From: RGIG1828 sp045546535
GTDB lineage: Bacteria; Bacillota; Clostridia; UMGS1810
Direction: 5' to 3'
Assembly (NCBI GenBank): GCA_045546535.1
Contig: JAZQDA010000098.1
Coordinates: 1 to 5,554, forward strand
Length of the DNA stretch: 5,554 bases
The notes below the pieces were generated by a model. The model was given only the letters and a program-made list of their open reading frames with translations. It was not told the origin of the DNA and searched no databases. Made by a program: the position numbers and the translations under genes. Below, in pieces: positions 1 through 4,950 of this stretch (the stretch's first letter is position 1; each line of letters starts with the position of its first letter).

Positions 1-2
1 AG

Positions 3-238
3 TAAAAAAGCCGGCAATACTGATGCAGTAAAGCCGACTATAAGACCATCCCAAAGGGAACAAGGCTCAGGAAGCCCCTGTAAGCCCCCAAACGAACCGC
101 CAAAAGGAAAAGATACCAGGACCCCAACAAAGTCCGCTTAGAAGCCCGCCTATGACTTCATAAACAAAAATAAAACTCTTTCTTTCTCTCAATCCCGCCT
201 TGCGGTATGTTATTTTATATTTTTTATATATTTTTTCC
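3..238 (-). ncRNA. Possible minus-strand RNA from the origin
   Basis: A minus-strand transcript must exist for the terminator at 4-38 to matter. A candidate -10 (TACAAT, plus positions 244-249) lies about 17 bp from a weak -35-like TTCTCT inside the first iteron (plus 267-272). That would give an RNA of roughly 235 nt. The interior has small hairpins, for example TCCC-ttt-GGGA and GGCT-tcctg-AGCC on the minus strand. The same span in the second copy keeps the -10 and terminator and varies between. It could be a regulatory RNA for copy number or simply a leader. Sequence alone cannot decide, and the weak -35 keeps confidence low. Confidence 0.3.
4..38 (-). terminator. Intrinsic terminator, minus strand, first copy
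   Basis: Read on the minus strand, GTCGGC...TACTG, a CAT loop, then CAGTA...GCCGGC form two stacked stems (6 bp with one G-T pair, then 5 bp) separated by a T/T internal loop. A run of six T follows directly. On the plus strand the outer stem has a C/A mismatch and no T-run follows, so it acts on minus-strand transcripts. The diverged second copy at 4965-4999 keeps every base. It would stop RNA coming leftwards out of the origin. Confidence 0.75.
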
Positions 239-250
239 CTATAATTGTAT
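208..250. other. AT-rich stretch next to iterons, likely unwinding element
   Basis: About 40 bases made almost entirely of A and T, with T-runs, lie directly before the three iterons. In iteron-controlled theta plasmids the Rep protein opens such a region next to its binding sites. The second copy keeps the composition although individual bases differ. The role is inferred from position and composition. Confidence 0.5.
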
Positions 251-262
251 GCACCGCTGAAC

Positions 263-324
263 TACGAGAGAAACACAGTCGATATACGAGAGAAACACAG
301 TCAATATACGAGAGAAACACAGTC
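263..324 (+). repeat. Three direct iterons, 22-bp period (origin of replication)
   Basis: TACGAGAGAAACACAGTC occurs identically at 263-280, 285-302 and 307-324, separated by 4-bp spacers (GATA, AATA). Tandem copies spaced at two helical turns directly upstream of a Rep_3-type gene are the classic Rep-binding iterons of theta plasmids. In the second copy (5224-5285) all three cores are unchanged and only a spacer base differs, which suggests selection on the core. Further copies lie at 3459-3475 and, inverted, at 4933-4950. Confidence 0.88.
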
Positions 325-348
325 AGCAGGAACAAAAACGAAAATCTA

Positions 349-377
349 TTGACTATTTCTCGTAAATGTGTTAGCAT
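349..377 (+). promoter_or_regulatory. rep promoter overlapping a degenerate inverted iteron
   Basis: TTGACT (349-354), 17-bp spacer, TAGCAT (372-377) is a good sigma-A-type promoter ending 24 bp before the rep start. The -35 and spacer read TTGACT-ATTTCTC-GTAAAT. This resembles the reverse complement of the iteron as seen at 4931-4952 (TTGACTGTGTTTCTCTCGTA), minus four bases. Rep proteins of iteron plasmids often repress their own promoter by binding an inverted iteron-like operator, so autoregulation is likely but inferred. Confidence 0.75.
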
Positions 378-401
378 CGTTTTGTGAAAGGGTGTGTTCT
401 T

Positions 402-1253
402 GTGATACCTGTTTTGGAAAATCAGTTTCCCGCAGAAATCCCGGTTGCTATTCGCTATAACAAACATTACCCCGTTGTTATGGCTAATAAACTAATTCGT
501 GCGAGAAAAGATAGGCTAACTATTCTTGAAAGCAAACTTGTGCGGTTGGCTATATCCAATATCGTAGAACTAGATACAAAACTGAATACTTACAGTATTT
601 CCGTAAATGAATTAGCGGATTTCTTAGGAATTGATAGTTCTAATATCTATCGGGAAGTTCCGCAGATTGCAAAAGGCTTGATTGATAAGAAAATCTATAT
701 GCCTATTGGAACTTATGATAGAAATGGACGGGAAAACTTTGAAGTTTATACTTGGGTCAGTTATGTGAAGTATGAGAACGGTGTTATAACTCTGCGACTG
801 AATGATAGTATAAAACCCTATTTACTTGGGCTTGATAGTCTATTCACTAAGTATGGCTATGATAATATTCTAACTTTACCTAGTGATATTTGCGTTGTTC
901 TCTTTGAATTGCTTATTAGTTTTGAAGGTCTGCGGATTTATAATATCAAAGTTGATGCTTACCCGGATGTAGAACTAGAACCGGGAGAGTTCTGTTTTCC
1001 TATTGATAATCTGCGGAAGTTCCTAGAATGTGAAGATAAATACCCTAATGCAAGCGACTTTATAAAATGGGTTATAGAATATAACCTAAATATCATTATG
1101 AAGGAAACACTTTGCAGAATAAAGTATAGAACAGTCAAAAAGGGACGGTCTATAAAATACATTGTTTTCAAGTTCGTTGGATGGTTAGAAGACAGAGAAC
1201 TAGAAGCAAAAATAAGCAAACTAAAATTGAAGGCGGGGACGAACAATGGATAA
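402..1253 (+). CDS. rep: Plasmid replication initiator, Rep_3 family
   Basis: A 283-aa initiator protein expected to bind the iterons at 263-324 and start theta replication. GTG 402 is chosen because AAAGGG lies about 9 bases upstream; the in-frame GTG at 384 has no ribosome site. The first winged-helix domain spans about residues 22-125, with the family-typical run NKLIRARKDRLTILESKLVRLA-type helix, then a 'YSISVNELADFLGI' strand-helix segment. The second winged helix spans about 140-265, with 'LFTKYGYDNILTLPSDICVVLFELL' as its core. Length fits Rep_3 proteins. Its last 8 bases overlap the next gene. It ends in TAA and has no in-frame TAG. The family assignment rests on sequence pattern plus iteron context; no database search was run. 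Confidence 0.88.
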   Translation: MIPVLENQFPAEIPVAIRYNKHYPVVMANKLIRARKDRLTILESKLVRLAISNIVELDTKLNTYSISVNELADFLGIDSSNIYREVPQIAKGLIDKKIYMPIGTYDRNGRENFEVYTWVSYVKYENGVITLRLNDSIKPYLLGLDSLFTKYGYDNILTLPSDICVVLFELLISFEGLRIYNIKVDAYPDVELEPGEFCFPIDNLRKFLECEDKYPNASDFIKWVIEYNLNIIMKETLCRIKYRTVKKGRSIKYIVFKFVGWLEDRELEAKISKLKLKAGTNNG

Positions 1254-1845
1254 CGAGTATATAAGCATAATGGAATTTGCAGACTTAGCAGGTGTATCTA
1301 TTGGAGATTTATTCGGGCAGGTCATACGGGGCGAACTAGAAGGACTTTACAAAGAGGTTGATAGAAAGACTTATATTTCTAAAACCGCCTTAGAACGCTT
1401 CCAGAAGCCCGCAGAAGAAGCCCCGCAGGAAGAACCCGCAGAACCAGAAGCAGAAGAAAAGCCCCGCAGACCATACAAAGAAGACCCCATTGAAGAATAT
1501 GACGAAGGGGATTTTGATGAAGAAGACCCGCAGGAATATGACGGGGACGAAAATCGTCAAAGATGGTTAGTGCAGGAACTAAAAGAAACTTCTGCAATGG
1601 TTAGGCATCTATTGGGACAACTGCGGAAAGCCGATGAAATAATAGAACAAAAGGATAAGCAGATACAGGAACTTTCATTGCAGTTGGCAGAAATGGCAGT
1701 AAAAACCCACGCAATAACAGAACAGGCATTGCAGACAGTCAATCAGCAACAAATACTTACTGCAATGGCTACAAAGAAAGTTCCGTGGTATAAGCGGTTA
1801 TTATCTGCGGGAAAGGTTGGTAAAGATAATGCGGGAAATATTTGA
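1246..1845 (+). CDS. Replication-associated HTH/coiled-coil accessory protein
   Basis: A 199-aa protein whose ATG overlaps the end of rep (ATGGATAA), so it is probably translationally coupled. It has three visible parts. Residues 5-52 look like a small MerR/excisionase-type helix-turn-helix ('SIMEFADLAGVSIGDLFGQV' then 'KTYISKTALERF'). Residues 54-105 are a Pro- and Asp/Glu-rich acidic linker. Residues 106-175 are a long amphipathic coiled coil. The C-terminus has the basic/aromatic tail 'KKVPWYKRLL'. Second genes with this layout (DNA-binding head, coiled coil, PWxKRL-like tail) often follow rep in Bacillota theta plasmids and are linked to copy control or stable inheritance. That role is inferred from context. 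Confidence 0.7.
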   Translation: MDNEYISIMEFADLAGVSIGDLFGQVIRGELEGLYKEVDRKTYISKTALERFQKPAEEAPQEEPAEPEAEEKPRRPYKEDPIEEYDEGDFDEEDPQEYDGDENRQRWLVQELKETSAMVRHLLGQLRKADEIIEQKDKQIQELSLQLAEMAVKTHAITEQALQTVNQQQILTAMATKKVPWYKRLLSAGKVGKDNAGNI

Positions 1846-2026
1846 TGGTTTCTTATGTGAATTAGATAGTTGTTGCAAAGAATTAGTTGATAATACAACC
1901 CCGTGTGCGGACTGCGGGCATTGTATTGATAGCATACTTTACGCAGAAGCAGAAGCCGAAGCAATGCTAAGAGAAGACCCGTATTATATAGACGGGGACG
2001 GGAATACAAAGAAAATCAAATTATAA
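1829..2026 (+). CDS. Small Cys-rich protein, unknown function
   Basis: A 65-aa protein starting at ATG 1829, inside the last 17 bases of the preceding gene in another frame. An AAAGG ribosome site at 1812-1816 supports this start over the upstream in-frame TTG at 1817. It contains CC at residues 14-15 and the cluster CADCGHC at about 29-35 (CxxCxxC), which could hold a metal, followed by an Ala/Glu helix 'YAEAEAEAMLRED'. It ends in TAA just before the hairpin at 2031. I do not recognise a family. Its place as third gene of the rep operon suggests a plasmid-maintenance or regulatory job, but nothing in the sequence proves it. Confidence 0.65.
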   Translation: MREIFDGFLCELDSCCKELVDNTTPCADCGHCIDSILYAEAEAEAMLREDPYYIDGDGNTKKIKL

Positions 2027-2030
2027 AAAT

Positions 2031-2062
2031 AACTGCGGGAATGTTTAGGCACTCCCGCAGTT
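2031..2062. terminator. Shared hairpin terminator between convergent genes
   Basis: AACTGCGGGA (2031-2040) and TCCCGCAGTT (2053-2062) form a perfect 10-bp stem with a 12-base loop. It sits between the rep operon (stop at 2026) and the convergent gene (stop at 2070-2072). On the minus strand it is followed by ATTTTTAT, so termination should be stronger leftwards; on the plus strand only a mixed GTATGTATTAT follows. It probably serves both transcripts. Confidence 0.8.
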
Positions 2063-2069
2063 GTATGTA

Positions 2070-2381
2070 TTATAAGCCGAGTTCCTTTCTCAACTGTTCC
2101 TCATAGGACAGTTTAGGCTCGTCCTTCTTCTTCTTTTCCTTCTTGAGATGGGGGAAATACTTGTCAATGACTGCCTTGCGGATAGTCTTCATATCATCGG
2201 TTTCGTATTCTTCCTTGGTGAGATTATTAGTCTTCTTTACCTTGGGAGTATTTGCAACGAGGGAAACATACCAAATCTTGTCTTCTTCCGTGCCGTGTGC
2301 CTTGAACCACTCAGTAAGGAAGGGCTTAGTCAAATCACGGGCAGAAGTAGGAGCCTCAAAAACGGGGTTTTTCTTAGCCAT
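2070..2381 (-). CDS. Lysine-rich 103-aa protein, unknown function
   Basis: A complete minus-strand gene with ATG at 2381, a ribosome site (AGAAAGG, about 11 bases upstream), a strong promoter and a terminator hairpin 8 bases past its TAA stop. The protein is soluble and highly charged, with a Lys-rich segment 'KKEKKKKDEP' at about residues 80-90 and a C-terminal helix 'SYEEQLRKELGL'. A central part 'TKPFLTEWFKAHGTEEDKIW' looks folded. No signal peptide, membrane segment or known motif is visible and I cannot assign a family. It contains no in-frame TAG. Being a separate, well-expressed, oppositely oriented transcription unit, it may be plasmid cargo or a maintenance factor. Confidence 0.75.
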   Translation of the reverse strand: MAKKNPVFEAPTSARDLTKPFLTEWFKAHGTEEDKIWYVSLVANTPKVKKTNNLTKEEYETDDMKTIRKAVIDKYFPHLKKEKKKKDEPKLSYEEQLRKELGL

Positions 2382-2419
2382 TGTTATAACAACCTTTCTA
2401 TAAAATAAAGTCTGTAAGT

Positions 2420-2448
2420 ATTCTATTGCATTGTTAGTAAAAAGTCAA
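2420..2448 (-). promoter_or_regulatory. Promoter of the 2070-2381 gene
   Basis: On the minus strand TTGACT (plus 2443-2448), a 17-bp spacer and TAGAAT (plus 2420-2425) form a near-consensus sigma-A promoter. It lies about 40 bp upstream of the ATG at 2381 and is followed by ACTTACAG, a sequence also found after the promoter at 2895-2923. Confidence 0.8.
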
Positions 2449-2617
2449 TGTTTGATTTTTACCGTGTTTTGCTGAACTACAACTAACAAAGATTTGTTTG
2501 CGGATAACGGACAATAAAGGTTGCTAAAAAATGGTTAGTTAGAATTACCCCCAAATAACCCCAAATAACGAACTTTTTACAGGAAAATGGGGTTTTGACT
2601 GCAAGTTTTGTATAGCA

Positions 2618-2651
2618 CGAACGCAACCAAATATTTATTTTGTTGCGTTCG
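2618..2651. repeat. Long imperfect hairpin
   Basis: CGAACGCAAC (2618-2627) pairs exactly with GTTGCGTTCG (2642-2651). After one C/T mismatch a further AAATA/TATTT pairing continues, leaving an almost closed stem of about 15 bp. It is followed on the plus strand by CAGTTTTGAG, a poor T-tract, so it is a weak terminator at best. It could be a protein-binding cruciform or a single-strand initiation structure. Confidence 0.65.
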
Positions 2652-2786
2652 CAGTTTTGAGCCAAAAGCAGAAGCAGAAAGAAGCCCGCCTAAGTGTTGC
2701 TTTTTGTTGTCTGCGGGAATGGGTGCAGTTTGGGAAATAATGGGGTATTGTCTGCGGTGTTCGCTTTTGTTCTGCTTTTGACAGTC

Positions 2787-2874
2787 GCTTAGTGGTAGAA
2801 CTAAGCCCCGGTAAAAGGAGAATCTACCGCCACCTAAATTCGCCTTAGAGCAACGGTAGATGGTGCGTAAAGGC
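2787..2874 (+). other. Nested stems with possible pseudoknot or switch
   Basis: GCTTAGT (2787-2793) pairs with ACTAAGC (2800-2806). ATCTACCG (2822-2829) pairs with CGGTAGAT (2854-2861). Loop bases CACC (2831-2834) can pair with GGTG (2862-2865), and loop GCCTT (2842-2846) with AAGGC (2870-2874), both of which would make pseudoknots. CGGTA at 2809-2813 can also pair with TACCG at 2825-2829, excluding the second stem. This density of pairings suggests a folded RNA or a single-strand DNA element. The transcript and strand are unknown. Confidence 0.4.
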
Positions 2875-2894
2875 TGAGCCTGTTTCGCCATTGA

Positions 2895-2923
2895 TTGATT
2901 TTCAAAAAAATTTTTGATAGAAT
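2895..2923 (+). promoter_or_regulatory. Plus-strand promoter of a gene-less transcript
   Basis: TTGATT (2895-2900), 17-bp spacer with A- and T-tracts, TAGAAT (2918-2923). It is a strong sigma-A match, but no gene with a ribosome site starts within the next 250 bases before the terminator at 3130. Confidence 0.65.
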
Positions 2924-2929
2924 ATACTT

Positions 2930-3170
2930 ACAGTGAATTATCGTAGTATGGAATTGAAACTTGATTTGGTGGGAGTTTTGCTCCGGTATATAGCGGTTTT
3001 GAGTTTGAAAATATTTTTTTCCCGAAATTACCCCTATACCCCCCGCAGGACAAAACAGGTAAAATTATATGAAAGTATTCTCATAATGTATTGTAAGGTA
3101 TTCTATCTTGTATAGATTTTATATAAATTACACCCCGTCAAATGCTATTTAGTATGGGCGGGGTGTTTTA
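2930..3170 (+). ncRNA. Candidate ~240-nt small RNA
   Basis: This span is bounded by the promoter at 2895-2923 and the terminator at 3130-3170. Near its 5' end GGGAG-ttttg-CTCC gives a small hairpin (about 2970-2984), and a T-tract occurs near 3013-3020. A weak frame (GTG 2933 or ATG 2948, stopping at TAG 3113-3115) has no ribosome site and starts almost at the transcript start, so a protein is less likely than an RNA. Function unknown. A regulatory RNA for the downstream module is one possibility. Confidence 0.4.
3130..3170 (+). terminator. Intrinsic terminator before the TAG-rich operon
   Basis: ACACCCCG (3130-3137) and CGGGGTGT (3159-3166) form a perfect 8-bp GC-rich stem with a 21-base loop, followed by TTTTATATT. 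It ends plus-strand transcription arriving from 2930 and separates that unit from the operon at 3231. Confidence 0.85.
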
Positions 3171-3230
3171 TATTGCAGTCTTACAGGCAGAAATACCACA
3201 AAATAATAATGATTGAAAGGTGGGTGCAGT

Positions 3231-3419
3231 ATGGATAATGCACTAAGACAGCAAGTAAAACTTTTGAAGGCTTATAAGAATATATCTTATAAGGAATTAG
3301 CGTAGCAAATAGGAATTAGAACAAAGTCTTTCTATAATTGGCTACATGGTGAGTATGATTTCAGCGATAGAACCGCAGATAAATTACATAATGTTTGTAT
3401 GGAATTGATGGGGCCATAA
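3231..3419 (+). CDS. Small HTH DNA-binding protein with one in-frame TAG
   Basis: A 62-codon frame from ATG 3231, with ribosome site GAAAGGTGG about 7 bases upstream, to TAA 3417-3419. It is interrupted only by TAG at codon 25 (3303-3305). Across the TAG it reads as a helix-turn-helix: 'YKNISYKELA', X, 'QIGIRTKSFYNWLHGEYDFS', where X sits in the first helix in a position that suits Gln, Glu or Lys. The C-terminal 'DRTADKLHNVCMEL' matches the closing helix of small Cro/XRE-like regulators. The next gene starts 1 base after the stop. It is probably the regulator of the operon. With the standard code it would be a truncated 24-residue peptide, in which case this is a pseudogene. Confidence 0.7.
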
Positions 3420-3420
3420 T

Positions 3421-3894
3421 ATGGAACATACTATACAAGATTTTTATAATACCTTATTTACGAGAGAAACACAGTATAACTATGATACTTACTTACTGCG
3501 GAAGTTATAGGACTTTATCAGCCAATAGGAAGACATACAAGAAGTATGGAAAGCAATACAGGGTTTCAGCGGTTGGTATTATGTTTCTACCTATGGGAAT
3601 GTATTATCATTGAAGCAGAAAAGACCCGCAATATTGAAGCCATAGAACACGGGAAAAGGCTATTACTATGTAGATTTAGAGGGGAAGCAGTATAAGATAC
3701 ATAGATTAGTTGCAAATACTTTCCTAACTAACCCGGATAAAAAGCCCGTAGTCCATCACAGGGACGGGAATAAGCATAATAACAGATTAGAAAACTTATA
3801 GTTCGCCACATACAAAGAAAACGCAGATTATTACCAAAAGGAAAAGAAAAAGGATGCTGAAAAAGTATTACTTGCGGTTTCTCCCGACTGCTAA
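3421..3894 (+). CDS. NUMOD4/HNH endonuclease with four in-frame TAG codons
   Basis: A 157-codon frame from ATG 3421 to TAA 3892-3894, interrupted only by TAG at codons 30, 36, 75 and 127 (3508, 3526, 3643, 3799). Residues 39-86 match the NUMOD4 repeat typical of HNH homing-type nucleases ('VWKAIQGFSGWYYVSTYGNV' then 'GKGYYYVDL'). Residues 92-134 hold the HNH core: 'KIHRLVANTFLTNPDKKPVV', 'HHRDGNKHNNRLENL', X, 'FATYKEN'. Homologues normally have Gln or Glu-Trp at the X position (NLQWAT/NLEWAT), so codon 127 reads naturally as Gln. It should cut DNA as a mobile or intron-less homing nuclease. An iteron core lies inside codons 13-19. Its end overlaps the next gene by 41 bases. Read with the standard code it would be a dead remnant. 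Confidence 0.75.
3459..3475 (+). repeat. Isolated iteron copy inside the HNH gene
   Basis: TACGAGAGAAACACAGT is identical over 17 bases to the core of the rep iterons at 263-324, here encoding part of TRETQ in the HNH protein. A chance 17-base match in a window of this size is very unlikely. It could let the plasmid Rep bind within the second module or mark an old recombination point. Confidence 0.8.
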
Positions 3895-4417
3895 TATTGA
3901 TTATGTTTTCTTACTTACTTTATATGATTTGGCAGACTATAACACGGACACGAAAACTTACAGTATAATAACCTATAAATCACTTGCGGAATTGGCTAGA
4001 CTATGTTCCGTAAGTGATAAGACCTTACGCAGACATTTAGTAGATACAGAGTATAGCCCTTTCTTACAATGGGATAAGCAGAATAAGAGGGTTATACTGC
4101 TGAATGACTTCTCTAAGAATGGTTATAAAACACCGTTCCTTACCGTCAGCCCCGAAGAAGTCCGTCTTTTGCTTACTTAGAAAGATAATTTACTATGTAA
4201 GTATTTGATATATTTGAAATATTATTGCGGTTATTCTGCTAGTAAGTGCATAGATACTACCTGTAAGCAGTTTCTTTCTGCTATTGGATATAGTTCTAAT
4301 TCTTCATACCCGTCTAAGATAAGCGGATATAACGCACTATTGGAGCAGGAAGGAATACTAAGAATAACAAAGAAACACGATGAAAGGGGATATTTGCGGA
4401 ATATTTATAGTTTCTAA
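3854..4417 (+). CDS. Two-winged-helix replication-type protein, one in-frame TAG
   Basis: A 187-aa frame from ATG 3854 (AAAAGG about 12 bases upstream, inside the end of the HNH gene) to TAA 4415-4417, crossed by one TAG at codon 109 (4178-4180). The halves are in the same frame and join smoothly: '...VSPEEVRLLLT', X, 'KDNLLCKYLIYLKYYCGYS...'. Residues 15-75 form a winged helix ('YKSLAELARLCSVSDKTLRR' is the HTH). Residues 110-187 form a second one ('DTTCKQFLSAIGY', 'KISGYNALLEQEGILRITKK', ending 'RGYLRNIYSF'). Two winged helices resemble plasmid initiators or phage replisome organisers of Bacillota. The repeat array 70-165 bp downstream is a plausible target. The exact family was not identified, and the replication role is inferred. 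Confidence 0.7.
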
Positions 4418-4438
4418 ATGTTCCGTAATATCCAATAA

Positions 4439-4485
4439 ATACTTTATAACGATACTTTATGGAAACTTTGTAATTATACTTTATA
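4439..4485 (+). repeat. Three ATACTTTAT repeats
   Basis: ATACTTTAT occurs at 4439-4447, 4452-4460 and 4476-4484 directly before the longer repeat array. The sequence is AT-rich, so chance plays a part. It may be an unwinding region or extra binding sites for the protein encoded just upstream. Confidence 0.45.
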
Positions 4486-4490
4486 AGATT

Positions 4491-4581
4491 TATACACTTT
4501 TTGTCCTAGTCCTTTATACATAAAGTGTCCTAAACCTATATATAAAAAGTGTCCTAAAACCATTATACATTTTTTGTCCTA
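4491..4581 (+). repeat. Second iteron-like array, four 18-bp repeats
   Basis: Four direct repeats lie at 4491-4508, 4515-4532, 4539-4556 and 4564-4581, with periods 24, 24 and 25 bp. All end in TGTCCTA and three begin TATACA: TATACACTTTTTGTCCTA, TATACATAAAGTGTCCTA, TATATAAAAAGTGTCCTA, TATACATTTTTTGTCCTA. With the base before, TTATACACT and TTATACATA are each one mismatch from the DnaA box TTATNCACA. Regular spacing near two helical turns between a winged-helix gene and the next gene fits a second origin or an operator array. The sequence is unrelated to the rep iterons. Confidence 0.75.
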
Positions 4582-4613
4582 TAAATAAAATAAAAAAGGA
4601 GATTTACAAAGAT

Positions 4614-4898
4614 ATGGCTTATACAAAAGAGCAGATAGAATGGCTATGGAAAAACGGTAAGATGCCGGACTGGGCTTATTTTCAGCAGAACGGGAAGACC
4701 GCACAGGAGAACTATGTTTTAGCAACTGAGAGGGCTAAACAAAGGATATTAGATACCTATAATCAGCGATAGGAAGAAGCCCGCAGGAAGGAAGACCAAA
4801 AGAAGCAGGAAGCAGAAGCCCAAAAGCAAATAGAAAAGCAGTTAGAACAGGCAGTAGAAAAGGCTTTGCAGGATATTCTAGGCAACTTCGGCAAATGA
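4614..4898 (+). CDS. 94-aa coiled-coil protein with one in-frame TAG
   Basis: From ATG 4614, with AGGAG at 4597-4601 upstream, to TGA 4896-4898, crossed by one TAG at codon 53 (4770-4772). The N-terminal half has a Trp-rich segment 'KEQIEWLWKNGKMPDWAYFQ'. From about residue 36 it is one long charged helix that runs straight through the TAG: 'AKQRILDTYNQR', X, 'EEARRKEDQKKQEAEAQKQI', so Gln suits X. The last 20 residues are a hydrophobic helix ending 'DILGNFGK'. I do not recognise a family. Its place behind the repeat array parallels the accessory gene after rep, so a role in maintenance is possible. With the standard code it would stop after 52 residues. Confidence 0.6.
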
Positions 4899-4932
4899 TT
4901 TGCGGGCTATTGGAACAATACATAGAGGGCTT

Positions 4933-4950
4933 GACTGTGTTTCTCTCGTA
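4933..4950 (-). repeat. Inverted iteron copy before the second origin
   Basis: GACTGTGTTTCTCTCGTA is the exact reverse complement of the 18-base rep iteron. It ends 11 bp before the start of the duplicated origin region and faces the three direct iterons about 270 bp away. It could bind Rep or mark a junction. Confidence 0.85.

Larger units (their letters stand above)
2449..2894. other. Gene-free region with structured DNA/RNA
   Basis: No convincing reading frame is present with either the standard code or TAG read as sense. The region holds a tandem CCCCAAATAA repeat near 2550-2570, the long hairpin at 2618-2651, a repeated TTGTCTGCGG (2707-2716 and 2748-2757) and the interleaved stems at 2787-2874. 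Such content fits a secondary origin, transfer or single-strand conversion site, or an RNA gene. None can be confirmed from sequence alone. Confidence 0.4.

Noticed and set aside
1..141. Open frame entering at position 1 and ending at TAG 139-141 (or running to TGA 385 if TAG is sense), also open in the second copy
   Set aside because: Three of the four differences between copies within 1-141 change the amino acid, there is no start codon or ribosome site in the second copy (TGA at 4932), and the frame runs over the terminator and iterons. Looks non-coding.
210..467. 85-aa minus-strand frame antisense to the rep start
   Set aside because: No ribosome site, lies across iterons and rep promoter, and is shortened in the second copy.
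141..2692. 12-base match GAAGCCCGCCTA at 141-152 and 2681-2692, and GCTGAACTAC at 256 and 2471
   Set aside because: Matches of this length are expected by chance in a window of this size.
2780..2865. tRNA-like D-arm (GCTTAGTGGTAGAACTAAGC), possibly an amber suppressor tRNA
   Set aside because: No matching acceptor stem, no 7-base anticodon loop and no TTCRA T-loop could be placed. No suppressor tRNA is visible in the window.
2577..2891. 104-aa minus-strand frame in the intergenic region
   Set aside because: No ribosome site, low-complexity composition without a recognisable fold, and it covers the strong hairpins.
2933..3115. 60-aa plus-strand frame ending in TAG
   Set aside because: Start lies almost at the predicted transcript start with no ribosome site; if TAG is sense the frame runs through the terminator. 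An RNA is more likely.
3231..4898. Simple pseudogene decay as explanation of the stops
   Set aside because: All seven interruptions are TAG, no frameshift is seen, and ribosome sites and overlaps are intact. Kept as the main alternative but judged less likely.
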